Source: Gnetum montanum (Eukaryota > Streptophyta > Gnetopsida > Gnetales > Gnetaceae). Taken from it: a stretch of 64,000 bases of DNA. The position numbers were made by a program, and so were the translations under genes. Below the pieces are notes generated by a model. The model did no database searches. It was not told the DNA's origin and was given only the letters and a program-made list of their open reading frames with translations. Location: positions 624,101 to 688,100 of the forward strand of contig MNCI01035767.1 of assembly GCA_015680685.1 (NCBI GenBank), in the 5' to 3' direction. This document shows, one piece after another, positions 12,846 through 24,665 of this stretch. Each line of letters opens with the position of its first letter. The stretch's first letter is position 1.

Positions 12846-12899
12846 ATGGTCCCTCTTTGTTGGTGCCTAGAGGATTGACACAATAGTGATTGACAAAGA
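12846..12899 (-). promoter_or_regulatory. Polypurine tract and adjacent short hairpin, element II
   Basis: Next to LTR I the plus strand reads ATGGTCCCTCTTTGTTGG, a purine-rich run on the minus strand where plus-strand DNA synthesis would be primed. TCTTTGT (12854-12860) and ACAAAGA (12893-12899) could pair; the stem is longer in elements V (39372-39417) and IV (44168-44214). Confidence 0.6.
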
Positions 12900-12979
12900 A
12901 TAAGAAACATCACTACATATTATAATGCTACAATGCATATAGGTCACATAAGAATTAGGTTATCTAGGTCACCAAAGTT

Positions 12980-13075
12980 GCTAGTTTAAGGCTATGGTGA
13001 ACTATGGTACCAATTTAAGGCCTTGGTAGGCCATTTTGCTAGTATAATGTCTTAGCAGACCATTGAAAGTAGGCT
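12980..13075 (+). repeat. Module-boundary minisatellite (site A, element II)
   Basis: About three units related to AGTTTAAGGCTATGGTG, AATTTAAGGCCTTGGTAGG and AGTATAATGTCTTAGCAG. They lie just after the integrase stop on the minus strand, the same site as the large array at 48013-48738 in element IV. Confidence 0.55.
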
Positions 13076-13096
13076 CTCTTATCAATGATTAGTCAA

Positions 13097-13630
13097 CTAC
13101 ATGTAGTAAGGCTTTAGATAGGAATGATTGACTAGATAGGCCAGCTCATTCCCATTCATGCTAGCTATTCTAAATGCACTATTTCCATAGGATCTAGTGA
13201 CAAGAAAGGGCCATTCCCAATTGGCTGAGAATTTGTCCACATGCTCATTGATGGCTTTGAGGACCAAGCCACCTTCTTTGATCTTGTGCATGGTCAAGTT
13301 ACGGTGATATTGCCACTTCTGCCTCTCTTGATAGTGTTCGATGTGAGTAAGCACTTGCCTACATTGCTCCTCCACTAAGTCCAAGGCCACTGTCCACAAC
13401 TCCTTGCTCTGATCATCTTTGATGAAGTTAGTCAAGGCTACTTGGAGTGATGGCACCTATAATTCAAGAGGTAAAACAGCCTCATAACCATAAACCAAGC
13501 TATAAGGGCTCATACCAGTTGCCATGTGATAGGTTATTTTTTACACCCATATTGCATGAACAAGCCCCTCATGTCACTTACGCTTGTTATTGTTAAACAT
13601 CTTTTTAAGTAAGTTGATGATGGCCTTATT
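13097..13630 (-). pseudogene. Integrase C-terminal stub, element II
   Basis: Only the end of integrase survives. The minus frame ending at 13097 carries the C-terminal pattern of Ty3/gypsy integrases: VLKAINEHVDKFSANWE, then PFLVTRSYGN, then the terminal NHSYLKPYYM. Related text continues upstream to about 13630 (the start of the minus-strand GCTTCTGC..CATTACTC equivalent in IV is missing), where the match to elements IV and V stops and the repeat array begins. The zinc-binding N-terminus and the D,D,E core are missing. This stub shows that element II descends from a version with a full polymerase ORF. Confidence 0.8.
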
Positions 13631-13639
13631 GCTTACTTT

Positions 13640-16330
13640 TGCTTACTTTGATTTAGCAAGTTTCTGGCTTATTTTGAGCACATTTGGAGGTCATTCAAGG
13701 TCACTTAAGGTTTTCCCACCCTTTTTCCATGCATGGGAAGTTACTCCAACATGGAAAATTAGGGGGAAAGGATTCTAGAAATCAAAACAAGGTTAAATGA
13801 GAAAAATCCTAAGGCTATGAGGTCAAATGAGAAAAATCCTAAGGCTATGAGGTCAAATGAAAAATCCTAAGGCTTCTGTGGCATAGTTCTTTGGCTTATG
13901 GGAGTGTAATATTACCATAAAAAATGGAAAGTAGATTTCCCCTCTTGTTTCCACAATGTCTAACATGGAAATCATCTTCTCTAGCATGGATGGAGTAATA
14001 ATCCTAGATCTAGGTTAATTCAAGTCACAATCAATCATGCATGTTAGCTTTTGAAGTTGCTAGGACCAAGGGATAAGGTTTCATGTTAAAATTTGGTAGT
14101 TTTAAGTATTCCCAAGTAGTTTTTAAGCTTCCTCCCATTTTTCTACACTAAGGCTAGGGAGCTTAACATGGAAGACTAGGGGAAAACATTTTTTGACCAT
14201 CTGGGATCAATTTCTTGAAGTTTTAAGGCTCCAATGACTATTGACATGGTTCTGAGTGCATGTAGGATCTTTTGATGTTATTCTAAGGTGTTTAGAAGAT
14301 TTAAAATAGTCCTCCCTTGAGTTTACACACTAAGGAAACTATGCTCAACATGGAGAAAATGATCCTCAATGTGGAAGAGCCATAAATCCCAAATCTAAGC
14401 CAATTTTGGCCTTAATTGACTATGCATGTGTGCTTCCAGGGTTGCCTTGGTCTAGGACTATAGTTTGAGCTCAAGTTTGGCTAGTTTGGAGATTTTTTAG
14501 ATGGTTTTTAAGCTTCCCCATATTTTCCACATTGAGGATGGTATGCTTAGCATGAAAGACTAGAGGAAAGTAGCTTTTTCAATTTTTGCATCATTTTTGG
14601 TCATGCATGTAGGTCTCTAAGTTTTCTAGGGTCAAATACCAATGCCTGATATCAAAATCTGGTCATTTCAAAAGTTGATGAGTGGTTTCTAGGTTTTCCC
14701 CTTTTTCCATTTTATGGTTTTCATGCTTAATATGGAAGATTGGAGGAAAGGCATTTTGGCCACTTATGATCAATTTTGATAGTCTTGAATATCTAAGGAT
14801 GTGTAAACGAGGTTCTAGGACACACACAAGCCTTTTTGGTGTTTGTTCAAGGTCTCTGGAGGCTATTTTGAAGTTTTCCAAAATTTACTCATTTTCTTCC
14901 ATGTTTGGTAGCATGGAGGAGCTGGCTCTTAGTGTGGAAGAATTAAGGAACCCTAATTTTTATCATTTTTAGTCATTTCTAGCTATGCATGTAGGCTTCT
15001 AAGGTTACTAGTGTCAACTATTGATACCTAATATCAAATTCTGGTTGTTTCAAAGGTTATTAAGGAATTTTTGGAATTTTTTCCCTTTTTCCACACTAGG
15101 GCTTCCATGCTCAGCATTGAAAAGTGGGGGTAAGGGCTTTTTTAGCTTTCATGATCCAATCAAGTGATGCATGTGTCTACAAAGTTTCTAGTATTGGCCA
15201 TTAGTGTCTAAGGTTAAATCTAATTATTTTGAACATTGTAAGAGGTTTTTTAGGCTTCTCAAATTTCATCCATGCTGAGGGTGGGAGGCTTAGTATGGAA
15301 AATAAAGGAAAAAGGATTTTTGGTCATTAATGGTTAATTCGAGAAGTCTAGTGGCTTTCGGCAGGATGGGATTGCTTCCAAAAGATAAATTGCATGAAAA
15401 TTTCAATAGTTTTGGCTTCCTAGTTTCCATCCATGCTGGGACTAGGATGCTCAACATGGAAGAGGTCTCCCCCAATCAAGAAAGTCAAATCTAGGCCAAA
15501 TCAATAGCCAATCAACCATGCATCTCAGCCTCTAAGGTTGCTGGTGTTGATGGTCAATACTGGGTGCCAAGATCCAACAGTTTGGAGGTTTCTAAGTGCC
15601 TCATGTAGTTATCCCCCTTTTCTTCATGCTAGTCATGAAGGCCCCAACATGGATGAGAGGGGATGGTAGTTTTATGCCATATTTGAACACTTTTGGAGCT
15701 TTTGAAATCTTGAGAGGGTTTCATCAAGGTCTAAGGATCATTGGGCATTGAAAATTGGATCTTAGATAGTCAATTCATGTTACTTTGACTTTCCCCTATC
15801 CATCCATGATGAGGGTGAGAGGCTTAGCATGGATAAAGCCTCCCCTAGTTTTAAAACACCAAATCTGAAGTTTTCAACTAGGTTTGACTAGGTTTGGTGA
15901 GCTTCTGGGGTTGTTGGAGATGCTTAGAGGGATTCAAGATCATGTGGGGCCTACCTCAAGGTCAAACTTAGGCTAGATAGGTACTGGGGGTAGGTATAGG
16001 TGTTGTTCTTCTTTTTCCATGTTGGGAACTATTTCCCCAGTGTGGAAACCCATGATGCCTATCTTCGTTCAAGTCTCACCCACTTTCAGAAACTAGAGGT
16101 TGAAAAAGGTAAGTTTTGGTTATTAAAAAGGGTAAAATAGTTATATTTTAATGTTTTTTTTTTTGAAATGGGAGGCATGTATCCATGCTAGGCATGACAT
16201 CCCAAGCACGGATGCATGGGAGTTAATGTTGCAATATAGTTCCAAGTGTCAAAATGAGAAAAAAGCTCAGCGTTAATGCAATTTTTGTTAAGAGAGAAGG
16301 TGCAGGGTGGGGCCCACAATTCCAGAATTT
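13640..16330. repeat. ~185-bp tandem array of hairpin-bearing units in place of RT/integrase
   Basis: About 14 diverged units. The landmark C-T-(T/C)-A-(G/A)-CATGGA recurs near 13752, 13968, 14167, 14354, 14548, 14728, 14920, 15110, 15290, 15450, 15650, 15819, 16030 and 16195, spaced 160-215 bp. Many units have an inverted repeat of type CCATGCTGAG...CTTAGCATGG (for example 15271-15298 and 15806-15828), and several carry an ATGCATGT word (14035, 14425, 14605, 14983, 15163). No frame is open across units. The array fills the place of reverse transcriptase and RNase H between the integrase stub and the start of the opposite-strand gene. Confidence 0.65.
13790..13878 (+). repeat. Local 30-bp triplication
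   Basis: Three near-identical copies of a unit containing TGAGAAAAATCCTAAGGCTA, the third slightly shortened. It lies inside the first unit of the larger array and reflects recent local duplication. Confidence 0.8.
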
Positions 16331-16669
16331 AAAATTTTGAAAAGTGAAGTTATTTCTCACCAAAAATCAATGTTGAAGAGACTTTCCCTCCCTTTCACTT
16401 TAGTGCACTTAGAGTTATGGTGCACTAAATTAGCAACTGAGGTTTCAAGGTATGCATTTAGGTTTTAGATGTAGTTTATATGGTTGAATTTTGCAAGTTT
16501 TCAATCTTAATTGTTATTCTTGAAAAATACACATTAGAGGAGAGCTTTGGTAGATATTTTTGTGGCAAAGAACATCACTCTTTAGTGTGAAAGCCTCCTA
16601 TGTCCCCTGTAGTCAGTGTAGAACAACTATTTCTCTTAATTTTCAACTACTTCCAATGTTGAGCCTACC

Positions 16670-19600
16670 ATGGCACCAAAGTAGTGAAGGGGAAAGAGTA
16701 GAAAACCTACAATCTAGATTTGATTTCTAAAATCAAACCAGATGTTTTTATGCTTTTTCCTAAAATTTTGGGGCTATGGCCATTTTTTCAGATCTAGGCT
16801 TAAGGATTCATTAAAATTAAATTTTAACAAAATCCTACCCCATTATTTTGGTGCACTATCTAATGGGCATCAGTTGTTTCAATTATTTTGGCTATGTTTT
16901 TGTGGCTATATTAAGTTGGGCTTTAGGATTTTTAACTTTTTACATGAAAAAGAAAGAAATGTTGTGTGTTTTTTTTCTTAAAAAAATGGCTACATATTTT
17001 CAAGATTTTATTTTTCAGGTTTGTAGCCCTTCATTTAACCTTTCGAATGAATGTTGCTTTGTTCAATTTTGTTTTCAAACGATGGAGTTATAGCTATTTT
17101 CCTAAGGTTGTATAGTCAAGTTCTTTATGCCATTTTCAAAATTTCATGTAGGTTCATGAATGTTTTTGAAGAAAATGGCAAGGGTTTTCGCTAATTTTTG
17201 GCTATGGCTAAGTAGGTTTTGGGTTTAGCTTTCTAATGGAGGTGGAATCACTCTGATTAGACTCAAAAAAAATTTAGCAAGCCTATGTTGAAAAGAAATT
17301 TGTAACATTTCCAAAATTTCATCCAAGTTAACAAATTTTTTTCTAAATAAATGGCAATGATTTTGAATTTTTTTCTAGGCATGGGTACATAGGGCTCAAT
17401 TTGAGCTTTCAAATGATGGTGGAATCACTTCGTTTGGAGCTTAAATGAATTTTTGATAAGTTTTTTCCTAACCTTGTGCGAAAGGAGATTAATGTTGATG
17501 GCTACGATTTTAGCTAAATTTTTCAATAACTGATGTAAAAATTGATTATGCATGTCTAGTTGTAATGGTCATGGCTGCAAAGCTTGTGATTTCAAAATTT
17601 GATCCATGGTGAAATTAGTGAAATCTAAGCTTTCATGAATGTTTAATGAATTTCTTGGCTAAATTGTTTGAATAAGGCAAAATTATGATTGTAGCACATT
17701 ACCCCTTTGGGGATGGAAGTGATTGATATGTGTAACTTCCCATGTAAAACTCATGTATAACTTATGCTTTAAATATGTTTTTTAAGAAAAACAAAGGCTT
17801 CACTAGTTTTCTTAAAAAGATTTTTACCATGGCTATATGCTTTTTAAATTTTTTAATGCATTTTTCCAAATTTATGCATGCTTTTTCTAAATTTATGCAT
17901 AGCTTAGATGCATTTTTCTAAATTTATGCATAATTTAGGCTGAGGCTTAGTTTTGGCTATAATTTTAACTATAATATCTTGTTTATGAAGTAAAAACTAT
18001 AAAAGATGGAAATAATGCTATTATGGAATTTCTTAAGGTAATTTAGATAAACGCCTTAGTGCTTTTTACAAAGGCTAATTTCATTTCCAAATTAATTTTT
18101 TTTCTAAATTTTCCAAGTAATGTTGAATGGTCATAATGTTTTCGTTTTGCTTTATGTAGGGTTTATTTAAAAATCATCCTCATGATTGTGGAGTTGGTGG
18201 GTATCCTATGCTATATTGATCATCCAAGGATCAATACCCCACTCCCCAATATGGCTTTGGGGAAGCTATTGCTATGGTTTTGGCCTAGGGCAATAGAATT
18301 CCTTACCTACATCTTAAAGAACTTTAGTATGATGCTATGGTCACACTTTTCTATAGATGTGGTAGAGGTTATAGTGGAGACCCTACTACCTCATGCATCT
18401 AACTTATTTCTCAGATTTATTTTTGACAAGTAGCCTCCTAGGACATTGGAGTGCTTAATAGATGCCATCAGCCCACATTACCTCATAGATATCTGAATGA
18501 TGCTAGAGTATAGATAGTATAATGCTAAAAATACTCTAATGGTGGTGCATAGAATCCACACATTATTCCATAACCTGCCTGACACTGTGTATCATCCATA
18601 GGGGTAAGCATGGTTGTTGTAATGTTTTTATGCTTTTTTCTTAACTATCTCACTAACTTCATTAGTTTTACAAACTTCTTGTAGGTACAAGGTCAACAAT
18701 CAAGGCTTGATCATCAATGATCAAATCTTGGTCATGGCACAAACTACTTTGGACAAATTCACTAAGAGTCCTTAGATCAAAACTTTTGTGTATCAACAAC
18801 TAAGAGCAAACTTTGATGGATATGCCTCAAGGTTCAACCTTGTATACAACAAGTGCAAGGATGATGGGATGATGCACAAGTGATGGGTAGATTCTAACAA
18901 CTCTAAATAATGAAAGGAAAGGTAAACATAAAGCCTATAGCTTCTAGTGTTTCATGGCTATAACTTTGAGTGTTCTATTACTTTCACTAGTTGTTAAACT
19001 TGATTATGTTAATGCTAAACTTTTGGTTGGTACTTTGCAAGACCTTCCACCTTTGATGATGTCACCATACCACTATCAGGGACACATCATGAGGATACCC
19101 TCATCCTAAATTTTGGAGAGGTAACACCAACACAACAATGGCTAAAGTGACAGGTGCCTAGGTACATTCAAGAAAACATCTAGCGTGTAGGTTTGTTTGA
19201 TGTATTTATGGCACCTATCCCTTCCATCCCTGTTGTGGAGATGTTTCATGTCATCGACTCCTTTGATGAGAAGGTTGATCATTTCAGTGCCATCATTTGA
19301 GGTATTAAAGGTGAACATAGATGTTGGTGCAAGCTGCTTTCGTAACTTGTTTGGTGTCCTTGCTAACAAGGCAAAGGTTTTCACTAGGATACTAAGGGCA
19401 ACTAGCCATCACAAAAAAATTTTGGAGTGGCTTGGTATCAACATGAACCACTCTATAATTTCCATGGATAGCTTCACAAACCTTGATGCAAAGAAATCAT
19501 ATCCTTTGTTCAGGTCTCATGCATTTTCTAAAATTTTATCACAAAAGAAGGTAATCAGCATAGCACAAGGGTGGACCTTTAAGAAGGTCCTAATATAGGA

Positions 19601-21904
19601 TACCATATTTGACTAGGCAACTACTTTGGCTATTGGGATTCAAGAGGAGATCCTTAGACTCCATGCTAACACCTCTACAATCCATATGGACTTTACATTT
19701 TTTATGATTATTTGAAGAGGTTTTCAGAGTTTTTGATGGTGTACAAGAATTGATAATGGGTTTACCAAGACCCAAGCCAACTTTCTAGGCCTTAGATAAA
19801 AACACATTTATCCTATGATGTAGGTCCAAAACCCACCAAAGAAGATGGATGATACATTATCCATCACCACTAAAAATCTTGATGTTAGGTAGTGCAAGTC
19901 TCCTAACTACACTAATTATGATGAGCCTATCACATTTTCCCCTAGTGTCTTGGATACTAAATGATAGTGTGTGAAGGCCAAAGGTATAGCTAAGAAGAAA
20001 CTCAAAAGGCCTATGGAGGAAGCACTACCAACATCAAACCAACCTACCCCAAAGAAGCTCAAGTTTAAGCTTAGGCCATTATAGTAGGCAATTACAATTA
20101 TAATTTATTTAAATATGTCTTTTTCATGTTTTAAAGTTTATGGCTACTTTATGGTTTCATGTGTTAACTAATTTTCTATGTGCTATGGTTGTAGACCAGT
20201 GTCAAGCTATGGTAGCCCAAGTTGCTAAGGAGGTAGAACAAACACGTATAGAAGAGGCACTCCTAATGCAACTTGTGGTTGAAGGATTTGTTGATGTAGG
20301 CATAGATGATCTAGATTCCTTATTTAGTGAGGTAGTACTAGGTACATCACCCATCATCATCCTAGAGGAAGAGGAGGAGGAGGGGCCAGGTATGCCCATG
20401 CCTTAATGCTTTCATTTTATCTCATTGTTTATCTTTGGTTTTCATCCTAACCTTTTGATGATTAATAAGCTTATGGTAGTTCTTGAGCCACTAGTGCAAG
20501 CACCTGTCCCTAAGTTTCATGTGAAACCATGGGTAGAGACTCCAAACAAAGTGGAGTTCATGCATGGAATGGATAAAGACATCATCAATCGATTGCATCA
20601 GGTTGCACCCAAGATAGGTAAGGATTTTGTTATATGCTTCAGTTGTAGGTTGTGCTTGCATTATGGCTATCTTATGTTATGCATCATGTTTATGATTATA
20701 TTTTATGCTTGTGTAGTGTCTTATATGGAGTGGGACCCAAATAGATACATGGAGATAGACTCCTTGCCTAAGCTTTTCTCTAACATATCTAGTGTACCCT
20801 TGAAGTTGTATGAGGTTACTACTGATTTAGTAATGTCATTTGCAAAAACTTCATTAGAACTAAAGAGGTCCAACAAATCCCTATGGGAGGAACTTATGGC
20901 CTTAAGTGAAAAGACTTAATTGTAGGAGGAGAAAATTAGAGATCTCCAAGACTATAAGGCCTTGTGAAGGCCTGAGTGACCAAATCAAGGGAGTTGTAGA
21001 CTAGGGAGATCACGTGGGCCCACTACTAGCATGTCTTTCATAACAAATTAATGGTCCTATGGGAGATGGTGGCATAACATATGTAAAAGGACCTCATCTC
21101 CAATAAGGTTGAAGACTGGAAGGATCACTACACTTGGGTCCTAGAGTGGGATAAGAAACAAAACATCCATAAGCAATAGTACAAGGTGGATCATGAGGCC
21201 TACCTTAAGCAACTTAAGGAGGAGTTGGTTGAATGGTGTAAAAGAGAGCTATTCATCCAGGGTATTCAAGCAAAAAGTGCTTATCAACTTTTTGAAAGTA
21301 CTCTCATGATGGAGCAATCCCTTACTACTTGGATTACCACTACTATAGGAGAGACCTCTACAATTGCTACTACCCAGCAACCTCCTACTTGGACTCCTAT
21401 AGATAGGATTAGCATCCTCTCTAGCATTGATTTTGGGGATGTTGACTAGGTCAACATGATGGAGGAGTAGATCCTCCATCATTTAGAGGAATTCCTTCCA
21501 CTTTACCCCTAGAAGTCATGGAGCTGGAATCTCCAAAGGTTAGATGTATTTTATGTTTTTGTGCTTCTTTTAAGCTATAGTTTTGGCTATGGGTTACTAA
21601 CTTGCTATATGTTTTTGCATTTTAGGCCTCAAGAGACATTGGTGACCTCGGTGATGAGGGTGGGAATGATCCACTACTTCCTCCTTTGAATGTCACTCAA
21701 CAACCTCCATCAGTTTATCTTGTTGGCTATTTGTCCTTTGTTTTCATGTTGATGGCTATGATTAGCCAAGGCTATGTTATAGATGGTTATTATTCTTTGA
21801 CATTCTTGCCACATAGTGTGGCCATGGCTATGTATGTTGTGGGCATTTTAACTTTAAATTTAAATTTTTATTTTATTTTTGGTTATATGTGTCTATATTT
21901 GTAG
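16670..21904 (+). pseudogene. Opposite-strand intron-containing gene carried by element II (copy II)
   Basis: ATG at 16670 (M-A-P-K, then a stop); the long first intron ends with TTTATGTAG at 18159. Readable exon pieces: MIVELVGILCYIDHP (18182); NLFGVLANKAKVF then ILEWLGI (about 19345-19435); PLFRSHAFSKILSQKK (19500-19548); an acidic EEEEEEGPGMP tail (about 20362-20395) before an intron donor at 20390; EFMHGMDKDIINRLHQVAPK (about 20552) up to the donor at 20618; acceptor 20716; then MEWDPNRYMEIDSLPKLF (20725). Later SILSSIDFGDVD (21411) precedes an intron at 21539-21625. These positions match element IV. Exon 7 aligns to WENVPEEEIL in IV. The final exon lacks the copy I stop and runs open to 21904 with a hydrophobic tail of uncertain status. 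Function unknown. Confidence 0.7.
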
Positions 21905-22008
21905 TAAACATTGAGAATGGCTATGTTGACATTTTGGTTAGAACATTAAATGGCTAATTGACAAAAATAAGTGTAATAATAAATAAGATGTTTGTGTCAT
22001 GACCAAGA

Positions 22009-23873
22009 AATTAATGATAATCACAGAAGCAGTCTAGTTTGAAGTATCTAGGTAGTTTCAGGTCATCTTTCATTACTCTAGTAGGATCTTTGGCTATTTT
22101 TCATAACTACTCATGTTTCTTTCAAGTGGCTTTGGTTATTTGTTTATTTTGCATGCACCCACTCTTTAATAGTTTGCTTAGAAATTGGATGGTTTCATAG
22201 TTAAGGTAGTGTAATTGGACCTATTCTTTCTTTTGAAGTTAGATATAGTTTCTATGAATGTAGTAGTCCTAGAGGTAGTTGGTTATTGTAATCATGAGTA
22301 GGGACCTTAGGTGGATTGGCCTTCAACCCATAGTTTTTAGTCTTTATTTCTTTTGTCATAGTTTGTATGGTTGTGTTGTTTTATTTGATCTTTTCTATGG
22401 TAGGTTGTTTATATGCTACATAGGCCAAATCATGACTAGCCTCTGTAGCATCTTCTATGTTCTTGATTTACAAGAATGCTTGGCTAAGAGACCGCAAATC
22501 AAGGTAGTTGAGTTTTAACTTGATAAAGTCATTCACTTCTTTCTTAAATATGTCTAACAAGTGGTCTTCGACTATAGGCTTTGGTATTTCATTTAATAGT
22601 TCATTTGATTGGTGAATGGACTTTTGTATAAGCTCTAAGGATCCCTACTTAACCTTCAAGTTATACTTGAAGTTATTGACAAATTAGGAAACCAAGTCCT
22701 CCAAAGAGGATACGGATCCACTATGTAATGCATGATACCAATCAAGTGCTTTTCCAATTAAGAACATAGGTAGAATCCAAATGATGGTATGAGGCCATGG
22801 CTATAAGAGTAAGCATTCAAATCGAAAGGTAATAAGGTGAGCATTAAGGTTACCTTCTATATTATATTTTCTAAATTAGGGAATAGGGACACTAGGAGTA
22901 AGTATCAAGCATGGAACTACAGGAATTATGGGATCATCATGGTATAAATCCATAATTTTAACAGTGTATGATGTAAAGATTTTAAGCCTTTTCAACTCCT
23001 TCGTTAGATCCTAGATCATCTAGAAGGCTTGATCCAAGCCTTGTGATAGCCCTATTGGTTGTGGGGCTTGTACATAAGGTTGTGGTATTTGTTGTGAGGC
23101 TTGTGACCTTACTATGGGTTGCATGATAGAAGGAAGTGGTTGTGTTATGGTTGTCACTTGTGAGCCAAACAAGGAAAATGATGTTTGTGTTAGTACCTAA
23201 GGCACAAATGGGACAAATGGAGTGTGTGAACCCTAAGTTTCTTGGGGTCCCATTGTGAACCTCGTACGAGTAGTTAATGGATTTGTGGTGGTAAAAACCA
23301 CCATTGATGGTTGCATAGATTAAGGTCATGTGGCAAATGACATAGATGGATTATGGATCATAGTTTGTAACATCGATTGAGTTTGATGCATGCTAATAAC
23401 CTATGTGGGATAAACTATGGAAAATGGTGACATCATGCCCATGGAGGAAACAAAGGCATGAGGGGAAGGCTCAATGGCCTTAGGGGTTGCTTGTTGGAAT
23501 AATCCTCCTAGGATGTTTTTGAGCTCAAATTCTACCCTAAATTCATCCTTCTCTTCCTATTGTTCCTTGAAACTATGTTTTTCATTCTCTTCCTCCATCT
23601 CAATCAATTGGGCTAGTATACCCATATAGATATCAAATAGAGGAATCTGGTCATAGGTAAAAGGAGTGTACTTCTTACTCTACAATGGATAAGTATGAAC
23701 TCCCTTTTGGCTTTTGCTTCCAAACATGGAATCAATATGCCAACCTATATTTTGGTGCAAATGAATTTATATCGATCTTTATTTATGATCATAAAATTAG
23801 GAATTTTCCTAATTACCCTCAAAGATTGTCTACATTAAATAATAGCAAGGTCTTTGAGGTCATACATCCTCAT
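22009..23873 (-). pseudogene. gag remnant without protease, element II
   Basis: The minus-strand ATG at 23873 corresponds to the element I gag start. The degenerate gag core lies near 22640-22800 (plus-strand text closely parallels 9220-9360 of element I), and a Gln/Pro/Thr-rich region at 22982-23329 parallels 9560-9900. At about 22008 the sequence jumps from the spacer behind the opposite-strand gene (matching about 6430) straight into the gag zinc-binding region (matching about 8510), so about 2.1 kb holding boundary repeats and protease are deleted. Frequent stops. Confidence 0.7.
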
Positions 23874-24634
23874 GGCTTGTTGGCTAGGACCTTTGCTAGT
23901 GAATGTGAACAACAACTTGATAAATTGCTAGAAAAACATGGATATGGTATTGAAAATGGCTTAAAACAAGGCTATAAATGATAAAATAAAAGTAAACTCT
24001 AGTAGATGGAATTCCAAAACATTTAAAGGAAGCAAAAATGGCTAAAAATGAAGTACTTACTATAATTAGTAATAAGGAGGATTTACCCTTTTACCAAAAA
24101 TGAAAAACTAAAAATGTTGATGTCAAGCCTTACCCAAGTTGGTCTACATGGGGTATGGTAGGGGGGAAAATAAGGGAGGTGAGATAATGGAAATCTCACA
24201 CCTTTTATTTAAACATTAGGAAGAGGGGAGAAAAGTTGAAACCTCAAAGTGGAAAGTTGGTATTCCCCACTAAAAACTCGATTTTGGTAGGTTGCCAATT
24301 TTGTTAGCTTGGAAAAATGAAGGAAAGCTAACTTTCAGAAGTTTGGTAAGTTTTTGAAGGGCTACACCACCCACTTTGGAAACTAGAGAAATTAGCAACA
24401 AAAGTAAAAAGGGGAAAAGGATATCAATGCTAGCTTTGGGGATAAAAAATTCACAACAGTTGCTGTGAAAAGCCACCACCCAACCACCTACAACTTCCAC
24501 ACCACAGTTTTGGTCATAGGGGGGAAGATCAATGTTGATTCTTCAAAGTATTGGCTACAAGAAATTAAAGAAATGCTTGAAAATGACAATGTTAGCAATG
24601 GAGAAGAATAGATCTGGTCATAAAATTTGGACAA
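23874..24634 (-). other. 5' leader of element II
   Basis: Untranslated leader aligning with 10435-11220 of element I over its whole length. No frame is conserved as protein. The open minus frame at 24270-24500 is leader sequence. Confidence 0.55.
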
Positions 24635-24655
24635 AGTCTCTTTTTCTAACACCAA
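24635..24655 (-). promoter_or_regulatory. Primer-binding site, element II (degraded)
   Basis: Plus-strand AGTCTCTTTTTCTAACACCAA, 10 bp from LTR II. It is the diverged equivalent of the site at 62637-62656, with C-to-T type changes. Confidence 0.55.
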
Positions 24656-24665
24656 GAAAAACTGT

